From positions 1,736,001 to 1,800,000 of the forward strand of contig OZ037840.1 in NCBI GenBank assembly GCA_964035575.1: DNA of 64,000 nt, given 5' to 3'. The position numbers and the translations under genes are program-made. The notes beneath the pieces were generated by a model that was not told where the DNA came from, did no database searches, and was given only the letters and a program-made list of their open reading frames with translations. Below are positions 55,535 to 64,000 of the stretch, piece by piece; position 1 is the first letter of the stretch; each line of letters opens with the position of its first letter. Source of the DNA: Rhynchopus sp. YZ270_cl-10 (lineage: Eukaryota; Euglenozoa; Diplonemea; Diplonemida; Diplonemidae).

Positions 55535-56108
55535 TGCCAAATATATTTTAGAATAGATGACCCCAGTGGGCATGGGTGCAGCGTACAAGACACTAGTAGG
55601 GTCTTGTATTTAGCATACTGTAACAAAATTACTTTTTTGCGATATGCTAAATCCTAAAAGTTCTTGTATTCAACGGACCAGAAAATATTTATCTAATTTT
55701 ATGTTTGAAAACCCCCCTAAAAAAAGCGCTGACATGGTGAATACAGGGGGGGGCCCTTGAAGGGGGGGGGTCTTCTATTTGTCCCCCCCCAGTAAGTGTC
55801 CGAAGTTTTTTCGCAAGACGCTAGGAAAAAGCACGCCACTGTCGAACGGTCGTATTCCACTATTGCCACGTGCCCACATGCCGTGACCTGCAATGAGAGT
55901 ATTTTTGTCCGGGCTGAGTGTATGTGTTTTTTTCCCTTGCTTCTGTATCATCAACATTTTGTTTTGTTTTCCCCCTCCTTTGTTTTTCATGCGTGTTCAA
56001 CGCCAATACTCACCCCTTGTGATTGGTTTTGCATCCCATCCCCGTTTATTGTTGTGAATTCTTTTAGTACTGACCCTCCCCCATGAAATAATTTTAGTAC
56101 TAATAAAT
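55535..56108. other. Spacer
   Basis: G-rich and C-rich runs at 55747-55790; otherwise no signal. Confidence 0.4.
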
Positions 56109-56110
56109 TA

Positions 56111-56626
56111 CTGTAAAATCGTTTAATTTGTGACACCCTAATTAACCGAGTTGAAATATCAGTCATAAATAAACTTTGTCACTCCCTAATAATATGTGTC
56201 ACATTAAATGATGATTTAATTTATGTTTATGGTTATTTTTGTGTCTACTTTTTAAAGTACGGCCTTGAGTGATACTTTCTGTATTAGCACTGCAACCGAT
56301 CCTCAGTAGACAGCAGATCCCCGTAGGGACGGAAGCGGCCGCGGCCGCTCACACACGAAGCCTTCCCGATATCAGCCAGTGCCAGCGGGAAAGTGTTGCT
56401 TCCTGTGCTCCGCAGAACCCCTTTGATCTGCAGCGTCTTTTCTCAAAACCAACAACCTGAACACCTTCTCCACTGCAGTATCAGAACCAGCTCCCCGTCT
56501 GTGGTCCCAAAACATAATTAAATCATCATTTGAATTTCACTTTAAGTCTTATATAATTTGTCATTTTGTCACCATTTTTGCCATTCTGTCACATTATTGT
56601 AGGTGACAAATTAAACGATTTTACAG
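56111..56626. mobile_element. TA-flanked MITE with GC-rich cargo (516 bp)
   Basis: Ends CTGTAAAATCGTTTAATTTG (perfect ~20 bp), extended by a second inner inverted block (ATTAAATGATGATTTAAT / ATTAAATCATCATTTGAAT). TA flanks both sides (56109, 56627), as for Tc1/mariner insertions, but the tips differ from the 20415 transposon. The interior 56255-56500 is GC-rich, contains AGCGGCCGCGGCCGCT and has a 60-residue open frame, suggesting captured DNA. Confidence 0.7.
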
Positions 56627-57140
56627 TACTCACTATTTTCTTTTCTTTTTCTGATGTCTTGCTCGCGGTGCTTACGATCGTATCAGTAGTGGTGTGTGAG
56701 CAGTTCCTGGCGTTTCTCTGCTACCATTCACCTGCAACGTTTTTAAGCGGCATTTTGATACATCCTCGTGCAAACGCATCACAAAAGTAGTCCACCAGTA
56801 CACCAGTACCTGGGCAGTTTTCCAAACACGTCAGCAGTATGTACAGGAACGGGCTTGGTTTAAAATATTTATTTATTTTCGAACAGGTTTTTTTAAAAAA
56901 ATAAAACCTCAAAAAACTTTGCTCGAAGGTGTATTTACCGCCTACTTCTTCGTCTGTGCCAACATCAAATTTGTTTTCGAAGTACCTGGGTACCTGGGAC
57001 CAAAGTACACCAGTACCAAGGTGACTGGGTGCCCAGACACACCACTGTACCACCCAGAATCCAGTCTCCCACCCAGAAAACCTACTCATACACCAGAAAG
57101 GTGAAAATGGCTACTGGACCAGAAAAGTAGCTGGAAAATG

Positions 57141-57357
57141 TTTTCGGTGACATGACACTTGTGACATATCGTAGGAAATCTTTTAGTATGCGCGAAGACG
57201 ATTCTTGTGCTCCTCATTCTCCCCACACTATGTCAATACAACAGGTTAGACCGTTTGGTCTGGGAGGGTTTGGGGTTTCTTCTTTCTCTCAGTTCAATCT
57301 TGAACAATTTCGAGAGGAGTTTTATTTATTTTTCAAAAAAAAAAAAAAAAAAAGAAA
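57141..57357 (+). repeat. 217-bp repeat ending in poly(A), copy 1
   Basis: TTTTCGGTGACATGACACTT through a run of ~19 A is essentially identical to 61325-61540. The 3' poly(A) suggests a retroposed transcript or short interspersed element; no tRNA-like head is seen. Confidence 0.8.
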
Positions 57358-57416
57358 AAAGAAGTACAGAACATGTGAACAAGTGAGGTATTCTCACTGT
57401 CATGACGCTTCTCCGT

Positions 57417-58135
57417 CGTACGAGGACACCTGCGCCGCCACAACAACTTTGGTATAAGAACCATTTGTTGTTTATTTTCTACACCTACGCCGCCACAACA
57501 ACTAGGTATAAGAACCTCTTGTTGTTTATTTTATACACATGCACCGCTACAACAACTAGGTATAAGAACCTCTTGTTGTTTATTTTCAACACTTACGCCG
57601 CCACAACAACAAGGTATAAGAACCTCTTGTTGTTTATTTTTCTACACATGCACCGCTGCAACAACTAGGTATAAGAACCTCTTGTTGTTTATTTTCAACA
57701 CTTACGCCGCCACAACAACTAGGTATAAGAGCCTCTTGTTGTTTATTTTATACACTTACGCCGCCACAACAACTAGGTATAAGAACCTCTTGTTGTTTAT
57801 TTTTCTACACATGCACCGCTGCAACAACTAGGTATAAGAACCTCTTGTTGTTTATTTTATACACTTACGCCGCCACAACAACTAGGTATAAGAACCTCTT
57901 GTTGTTTATTTTCAACACTTACGCCGCCACAACAACTAGGTATAAGAACCTCTTGTTGTTTATTTTATACACTTACGCCGCCACAACAACTAGGTATAAG
58001 AACCTCTTGTTGTTTATTTTCAACACTTACGCCGCCACAACAACTAGGTATAAGAACCTCTTGTTGTTTATTTTATACACCTACGCCGCCACAACAACTT
58101 TGGTATGAGAACCATTTGTTGTTTATTTCCACACC
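57417..58135 (+). repeat. 54-bp minisatellite, ~13 units
   Basis: GGTATAAGAACCTCTTGTTG starts recur at 57451, 57504, 57559, 57613, 57668, 57722, 57776, 57831, 57885, 57939, 57993, 58047 and 58102 (53-55 bp apart). Two versions (CACATGCACCGC and CACTTACGCCGCC) are interspersed. It is open in one frame but unlikely to be coding. Confidence 0.9.
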
Positions 58136-58209
58136 TTCGACCCTCAACCAAATTGAATCTTATACGGTAGCGGAACCCCTGATTCTACATTCTTTCGCCG
58201 CTCCGACAA

Positions 58210-58312
58210 ATGTCCCTATAAGAAGGGCACCCCTCGCCGGTCTGCCGTGTTCTAGTCCCTAAAAGGAAGGTCACTCTGCTGACTTGGGTTTCAAGTCCCT
58301 ATAAGAAGGGCA
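58210..58312 (+). repeat. AGTCCCTATAAGAAGGGCAC hairpin motif, three copies
   Basis: CCCTATAAGAAGGG-type stems at 58213, 58257 (variant) and 58292, ~40 bp apart. Related CCTC-AAGAT-GAGG and CCCCTAGAGGAGG versions occur at 60040-60190 on the other side of the pseudogene block. Confidence 0.5.
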
Positions 58313-59089
58313 CCCTTTGGAGTTTTGGTCTGTGAAGATGCTGCCAGTTACAACACCCACACGCGCTGCGTATGCGAAAAACGTGCTCTACGACGCTGTT
58401 TTGCGCGCAGCCCAGAGTCAGCTTTAGGGGTTCAGTCAGCGTTTTTTGACGACATCATCCGGCCTACGGGGTTTGGCATTAATTTCGAAAGGCCTTCAAA
58501 GGCTGGGATATACACAGAGGACAGCAGTTACGTGGAGATTCCCGGATGTGCTGTCCAGATCTGCCAACACGGACACAGTACATTTACAATCACCCGCACC
58601 CCAGAGAAGTTTGTCTCGCAGTACCTAGAGGTGGCAGCCAGCTCCCTTCTCCGACCACCCCATCTGACCACCCAAGCCCACTCAAGTGCACAGAGCGCGA
58701 CACTCGCAAACGGCGACCTGTGAAGGAACCGCCCTCGACTTCCAAGGCGGCATCCTCTCAGACTGCCCTGCGTGGCCACCGGTGTCAGACATCAACAGGC
58801 TTTACTGCCCAGATGGTTTCAACACAAGGATGTCCAGGCATTTTCCTTCGTACCGTCGATTAAGGTCCTCGACACAGACGACAGGATTCAAAAAAGTTAC
58901 GTTTCCTGCCAAACTACAACATCGACTTCACGAGACAGTGTGCCTCATCATACTTTCAACTATGATGGCAAGCGGTTTTTTGGAGCCTGTGCCACATGCA
59001 CCGAAGTCCAAAAGGGGTGTGCGGATGTCGAAAAGTTTCTGCACCTTCTACCGTGCAGTCAACTATTTCCAGGGACTGCAGAACTACGA

Positions 59090-59720
59090 CCCCGTCGCAC
59101 TGATCACCCTCCGCCCTATTCATGTACGTGTCGAAGATGTTTCCGCGGCAGACAAGACACATTTCACCGCGTTTCGGTCGTGTCTTTCTCTGGGAAGATC
59201 AAGGACGGACAGAAGGCACGCACCAGGGGTCCCAACTACAAATCCGAAACCAAGAAGGACATGGCTGTGAAGAACATCCAGCGCCGCAGTGATTGTACCC
59301 TGCTCAGAATGGAGCGTTACCAGGAGGCCGTGTTGAGGACGTGCCCTGTGGTAACATTTGTGAAGACTGCGACCAACTGACGAGAAGGAGAGCGAGTGCT
59401 ACCCCCTGAAGGACATGAAGTACACTGTATCGCCCGCTGTGCGTGTCGCTGTGGAGTGCTCCTCCCCCGCCGACCTGCCCAAGCTTGTTGAGGGACTGAA
59501 GCGTCTGCCGAAGTCCGACCCGCTTATGCAGTGCTCGATTGAGGAGTCGGGAGAACACACCATCGCCGGAGCGGGAGAGCTTCGCTTTGATATCTGTCTG
59601 AAGGATCTTCAGGAGGACTACATGACTGTGTCAAGTGGAAGATCTACGAGCCGTTGCGTCGTTTCGTGAGACCATCACCGAAGTGTCTGACGAACAAGCA
59701 CACCCATCTTTTCTGCAGGG
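59090..59720 (+). pseudogene. Translation elongation factor 2 pseudogene (internal fragment)
   Basis: Segments in different frames match eukaryotic EF-2 in order: FSGKIKDGQKARTRGPNY and KNIQR (domain II, ~59180-59290), then [40 protein letters not shown] and [14 protein letters not shown] (domain III, 59415-59590), then [15 protein letters not shown] (~59650-59700). The GTP-binding domain and the diphthamide-containing C-terminus are absent and at least three frame changes occur, so it is a dead fragment. Known role of the parent: GTP-driven ribosome translocation. Confidence 0.85.
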
Positions 59721-60039
59721 GAGCGCTCCTTGGAGACAACTACTACCATTACTACACAGACTCACGGACGACGGGGTGAGCACTCCGAAGGATGTCTGCA
59801 ACAAGAACTTACCAGGCACTACACCTTCCCACCCAGCTGCGGGGGCCGCTTATCTGCTTCCGTGCATACCAGCAGCAACAGCTCCACAGAAGCCCACCTG
59901 CTTCAGAGAGACGTCAACCTGCTCGCGACCACGACCGACGCCTTCGAGGACTTCCCCGTGAGGATACAAGTTCGTTTACATGAAATGCGGAGTACTTACT
60001 TGTGGTGACCTTACTGCCGATGCTGTATTTTGTTTGACT

Positions 60040-60190
60040 GAAATCCCCTAGAGGAGGCCACTATTCGGCAGTCCTCAAGATGAGGAAACCTTTTGTCGAC
60101 CGAAGTCCTCCGGAGTAGGCAACTTTTGAGGGTTCTCGTTTAAGAGGTGAAGTACTCAGCAAAGTTTACTGTAAGCCCTCCGAGAGAGGT
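60040..60190 (+). repeat. AGTCCTC/GAGG hairpin motif cluster
   Basis: Three or four spaced units (AAATCCCCTAGAGGAGGCCA; AGTCCTCAAGATGAGG; AAGTCCTCCGGAGTAGG) resemble the 58210-58312 motif with changed but still pairing stems. Confidence 0.4.
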
Positions 60191-61211
60191 TTCCATTGCT
60201 GAAGCCCTGAAGATTGATACGCATGGTGAGGTGGAAGACAACAGAACAAAGAACAATGGACGTTGATGCTGCAGAGAACACCTGGGCAGTTTCACTTCTC
60301 AGAAACACGGGCGTTACCGATTCAGCCGGCCCTCGTGATGGGAGATGACACGTGGAAATACTACGTGCGGGCATACAACAACAAGCTTCCTTGGGAGCAA
60401 GCGACCAAGTTCGACAAAACTGACGAAATCAGAGGGTACAACGCGTGGGGTGACCTTGTACAGCCTCATTTTCATGGACACGAAATCGCAAGTCCACACC
60501 AGGAATAACGTCATGATTCGTAGTAGATGTCGAAGCTGGCGTTTTCGCGGAGTGCCCCGACACTGTACAACACCAAAAATGAGCAGGCAGCAACAAGAAG
60601 TCGAGAGAGAGAGCCTCCGCTCCGTTGTGCAGGAACATCGAAATAGTAGACGAAGCGATTTCCGACGCACGACAGCGATTACTCGACGCCGATTGCAAAA
60701 TATAGGCAAGCTTCTAAACCACAGCTAGCGATGTTGAGGCAACCTGGACTGTTGTTTTCCAAGAGAGACAACTGGTGACCGTTAGAAGTTCACTTGTTTT
60801 GCAGGGCCGATCCTTTTGCCGCACCCAGACTCGTGAATACGACCATCGTCCAATCTCTCACGCACCCGGTCTACACCATGCTCATTACGTGAACACTACA
60901 ACGTGCGTGCCTAAATTACTGTTGGGGGATTTTCATCATCGGAACAATGCCTTTGTGGTATCCTACGCAGCTGCTGCGTTGCAAGAACGTATCTAAGGAA
61001 AGTGACGAAGCACGCGAGACTTCGGGCCATCATATATCATTTTTATCTCAATCCCTGCATCGTTGGAGACAGTTACGCAGTTACTCTATTTATTTGCAGC
61101 CACACAGAACAATTTCGGGCCAGATCTCCTCCCGCGCTCCTGGATGGATCATCCCGTTTCGCTGAAGAAGTTTTTTCGCGTAGCGTCCCTTGAGGGTCCC
61201 AAGGGTCCTGG

Positions 61212-61327
61212 GTGTGATCTGGGGTGAGGAAGCGTTCCAACTTTTCAACCTCTTCCCCAATTTACCTTTCACGCCTTTTTTACCCTCCCCCGTTTTAGAA
61301 TCAACAGAGAGTGTACGTTAAGATTTT
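61212..61327 (+). repeat. 116-bp direct duplication, copy 1
   Basis: GTGTGATCTGGGGTGAGGAA through GTACGTTAAGATTT equals 61610-61725, 398 bp downstream. The poly(A)-ended repeat copy 2 lies between them. Confidence 0.85.
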
Positions 61328-61540
61328 TCGGTGACATGACACTTGTGACATATCGTAGGAAATCTTTTAGTATGCGCGAAGACGATTCTTGTGCTCCTCA
61401 TTCTCCCCACACTATGTCAATACAACAGGTTAGACCGTTTGGTCTGGGAGGGTTTGGGGTTTCTTCTTTCTCTCAGTTCAATCTTGAACAATTTCGAGAG
61501 GAGTTTTATTTATTTTTCAAAAAAAAAAAAAAAAAAAGAA
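61325..61540 (+). repeat. 217-bp repeat ending in poly(A), copy 2
   Basis: Same sequence as 57141-57357, including the terminal A run of ~18. Confidence 0.8.
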
Positions 61541-61609
61541 AGTTTAGAAGGGAGTAGGTTTCATCGTCAGAAGAACCCACCCTATTCAAACCCAAACCTT
61601 TGTATTGTA

Positions 61610-61725
61610 GTGTGATCTGGGGTGAGGAAGCGTTCCAACTTTTCAACCTCTTCCCCAATTTACCTTTCACGCCTTTTTTACCCTCCCCCGTTTTAGAATC
61701 AACAGAGAGTGTACGTTAAGATTTC
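61610..61725 (+). repeat. 116-bp direct duplication, copy 2
   Basis: Identical to 61212-61327. The arrangement is copy 1, poly(A) repeat, ~70 bp unique, copy 2. Confidence 0.85.
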
Positions 61726-62552
61726 ATAAAATCCAGAAACTTTCAACAATAGGAAGTTTTCTTCCGCGTCCTCCCCCGTTTCTTTTTTTTGAAAGCAATT
61801 TCCCCTCAGTTCACAACATTCCCGTAAAACATTCTTTTTTTACCCCGACAATCTTCTCTCAATCGTTACTCTTTTAATATTTTTAAAAGCAAACCAAAAG
61901 GCAACAAAAACTAATAACACATGACACCGCGAAAATGAAATACCCCCCCTTCTTTGTTTATTCGTTGTTTGTTGTTTGTTGATCGCATCCATCCTTATCC
62001 CCACCCGGCCAGCTATCCCAGGGAACAGCCACAGATGACATAGTTTTTTTTTTTTTTTTTTTTTTTTTCAAACCCCAAAAGTCCCGAAAACCCCGAAAAA
62101 CCCGCGTCCTGAAGTACGGTGGAGAGGTGGAGCACAAGGGGGGAAGGGGAAAACGGTAAAACTCATGACCACCGACGAGCGCGTCTTTCATTTCCAGACG
62201 TATTGCATACTCGTACAAAAATAAAAACATTTTTTTTGCACGAATTTAATTTATTGTGTGAAAGCACATCCTACTTGTGCCTCCACTGTCACAAAGCAAG
62301 GACTTTCACAAGAAGTGAACAATACCCCCATCACCCATAAAACACTCCGGTAGTGCTTTCCTATCACTTCGAAAAAGGTGTTTTAGTTCCCTCCCAATTC
62401 CCTGTCTGAACTACCGAAAGGAACTAAAAAAGCACACCGTTCAACAGTTTTTTTTAACTCCTCGTATCACCTCAGAAGCATAGCTTTTGTCCCACAATTT
62501 CATCAGCACAGTTTTTACGCTCATCATGCTTCGAAACACCACCACCCAACAG
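61726..62552. other. Spacer upstream of Cys-rich gene 3
   Basis: AT-rich, with a 26-bp T run at 62044-62069. No gene is seen. The leader of gene 3 probably begins in the last ~60 bp. Confidence 0.5.
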
Positions 62553-62664
62553 GTGAGATAGTGTGTCTGGAAGTGTCAACGCATTCAGCAACTACAAGAA
62601 CAGGAGGTGAACGACAAGTGAGACTTCCCGTGACACACTCACCCCCACATTTCACCACTTCCAG
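62553..62664 (+). other. Probable 5'-leader intron of Cys-rich gene 3
   Basis: CCAACAG/GTGAGA donor and CACTTCCAG acceptor, 112 bp, 22 bp before the ATG. The donor side and body are shared with the relic at 21873-21975, and the acceptor side with the leader of gene 2 (48395-48425). Confidence 0.5.
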
Positions 62665-62686
62665 GAATTCCACTTCAGCAATCAAT

Positions 62687-64000
62687 ATGTTACTAACAGC
62701 AGCCTTGCTAACTGTGGTGTCCACAGCACTAACGTGCACGGAACACTCCCCATCCTCCTGTGCCGAGGTGCAAGGCTGCATCTGGGACGATGGTCTCTCG
62801 CTCTGTGTCGACACAGCTTCACTCACAAAGCAGAATGCCAGTTGTGCGTCCATCACTACGAGTGTCAATTGTAGTGCCGAGGGCTGTCACTGGACAAACC
62901 ACGGCTGTGTCGTTGACAACACCACATGCGTATCCCTGAACTTCACCGACTGCATTCTTGACAGCAACTGCACATGGGACAACTCCACCGACACCTGCTT
63001 TGATGGAAACATGACCTGTGGAGACATCGTGAACGCTACCACCTGTGTTGACGCGAACTGCACATGGACAGGACAGGACTGTGTTGATGCAAATGCGACG
63101 TGCAACTCCTTCAACTACGTCGACTGCGTGTCCGACACCAACTGCACTTGGGACTACAACATTAATGAGTGTTTCGATGCCAACCAGACGTGTGACGACA
63201 TCACAAACTTCATGTTCTGCGTTGACTCTGGATGCACATGGATCGGAAACCACTGTGCTGACGGGAACACATCTTGTCCTGAGAGGGATCTGTGGAGCTG
63301 TGCACGTGACAGCAACTGCACTTGGGACAGGTACACGAACACTTGTTTGGATGTGAACACGACGTGTCCGAGCTACGTGAAGACGTGGACGTGTGCCGCT
63401 CAGCCAAACTGCACATGGTCAGACCACGGCTGTGTGGTTGACAACACCACATGCGCGTTCCTGAACTTCACCGACTGCATTCTTGACAGCAACTGCACAT
63501 GGGACAACTCCACCGACACTTGCTTTGATGGAAACATGACCTGTGGAGACATCGTGAACGCTACCACCTGTGTTGACGCGAACTGCACATGGACAGGACA
63601 GGACTGCGTTGATGCAAATGCGACGTGCAACTCCTTCAACTACGTCGACTGCGTGTCCGACACCAACTGCACTTGGGACTACAACATTAATGAGTGTTTC
63701 GATGCCAACCAGACGTGCGACGACATCACAAACTTCATGTTCTGCGTTGATTCTGGATGCACATGGATCGGAAACCACTGTGCTGACGGAAACACATCTT
63801 GTCCTGAGAGGGATCTGTGGAGCTGTGCACGTGACAGCAACTGCACTTGGGACAGGTACACGAACACTTGTTTGGATGTGAACACGACGTGTCCGAGCTA
63901 CGTGAAGACGTGGACGTGTGCCGCTCAGCCAAACTGCACATGGTCAGACCACGGCTGTGTGGTTGACAACACCACATGCGCGTTCCTGAACTTCACCGAC
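62687..64000 (+). CDS. Cys/Asn-rich modular type I membrane protein, family member 3 (5' part)
   Basis: ATG 62687 begins a signal peptide (MLLTAALLTVVSTALTC). The frame stays open to the window edge (438 codons), so the C-terminus is not seen. After the conserved entry segment come modules of the same type as gene 2, in 525-bp super-units: VDNTTC blocks at ~62911 and ~63436, then CTWTGQDC, CTWDYNINEC, CTWIGNHC and CTWDRYTNTC. The same dense N-x-S/T sequons occur. It lies on the same strand as genes 1 and 2, 11 kb downstream of gene 2, with the intervening DNA full of insertions. By homology it should end in a single membrane helix and the VCDSENVV tail. Confidence 0.85.
   Translation, partial: MLLTAALLTVVSTALTCTEHSPSSCAEVQGCIWDDGLSLCVDTASLTKQNASCASITTSVNCSAEGCHWTNHGCVVDNTTCVSLNFTDCILDSNCTWDNSTDTCFDGNMTCGDIVNATTCVDANCTWTGQDCVDANATCNSFNYVDCVSDTNCTWDYNINECFDANQTCDDITNFMFCVDSGCTWIGNHCADGNTSCPERDLWSCARDSNCTWDRYTNTCLDVNTTCPSYVKTWTCAAQPNCTWSDHGCVVDNTTCAFLNFTDCILDSNCTWDNSTDTCFDGNMTCGDIVNATTCVDANCTWTGQDCVDANATCNSFNYVDCVSDTNCTWDYNINECFDANQTCDDITNFMFCVDSGCTWIGNHCADGNTSCPERDLWSCARDSNCTWDRYTNTCLDVNTTCPSYVKTWTCAAQPNCTWSDHGCVVDNTTCAFLNFTD

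Larger units (their letters stand above)
58320..61210 (+). pseudogene. Block of broken host-gene fragments
   Basis: Apart from EF-2, GC-rich codon-like stretches occur at ~58330-58720, 58740-58990 and 60255-60510 (open run with VMGDDTWKYYVRAYNNKLPW). They change frame often and carry stops. No introns are visible. I do not recognise the parent genes. The block sits between the two copies of the poly(A)-ended repeat, so it may be an assemblage of retrocopies or an array of dead segments. Confidence 0.45.

Noticed and set aside
56721-57089. 122-codon minus-strand open frame
   Set aside because: Arises from CCAGTAC/ACCCAG-rich simple sequence; composition is low-complexity and no family is recognised.
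57417-58135. CRISPR-like reading of the 54-bp array
   Set aside because: Units are contiguous and degenerate with no unique spacers, and the DNA is eukaryotic.
57141-61540. The 217-bp direct repeats as long terminal repeats of a retroelement
   Set aside because: They end in poly(A), lack TG...CA ends, and nothing between them resembles capsid, reverse transcriptase or integrase.

Overview
The window reads as nuclear DNA of a free-living or loosely characterised protist. Genes are few, large and GC-rich at third codon positions. They sit in long AT-rich, homopolymer-studded spacers packed with small inverted-repeat elements. GT-AG introns are visible: GTATGT or CAG/GTTTGT-type donors, and 3' ends that are A/C-rich (CACAG, CAACAACAG) with no clear pyrimidine tract. 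A class III cyclase-like receptor with a degenerate catalytic domain and large PT-rich multi-pass membrane proteins recall bodonid/euglenozoan membrane proteins, so a euglenozoan-like flagellate is my best guess. This is inference and is not proved by anything in the window. No prokaryotic, organellar or CRISPR features are seen.

Layout. 1-254: 3' end of an unidentified gene. 1098-4113: three-exon CDP-alcohol phosphotransferase (ethanolamine/choline phosphotransferase type), whose second intron holds three tandem 406-bp repeats. 5870-8454 and 10889-16129: two paralogues of a signal peptide / Pro-Thr-rich / multi-pass membrane protein. The first is short and has a reading-frame break; the second is giant, with a propeller-like ectodomain and a ~750-residue PT stalk. 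20415-21818: apparently intact Tc1-type transposon (DD37E) with TA duplication. 22832-28102: two-exon receptor with two PA domains, a Cache-like ectodomain with a LamG-like insert, HAMP and degenerate cyclase. 28-39 kb: almost gene-free, with nested inverted-repeat elements and a hAT transposase remnant. 39545-45559, 48426-51839 and 62687->64000: three same-strand members of a family of giant Cys/Asn-rich type I membrane proteins built from ~29-residue modules. 52-62 kb: inverted-repeat elements, a 54-bp minisatellite and a block of broken host genes including EF-2.

How it fits together. Four or five of the recognisable genes encode large surface or secretory-pathway proteins, and the repeat content of their ectodomains (348-bp, 525-bp and 57-bp units) is being homogenised. 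The spacers are dominated by non-autonomous elements with terminal inverted repeats. Several carry arrays of short motifs near their ends and short codon-like GC-rich cargo. In addition, at least 11 short stem-loops share an ACGAG-type loop and a TTCATCTT tail with changing stems; this is the most unusual non-coding signal I found. The strongest candidate for an undescribed protein system is the Cys-rich modular family with its shared cytoplasmic tail.
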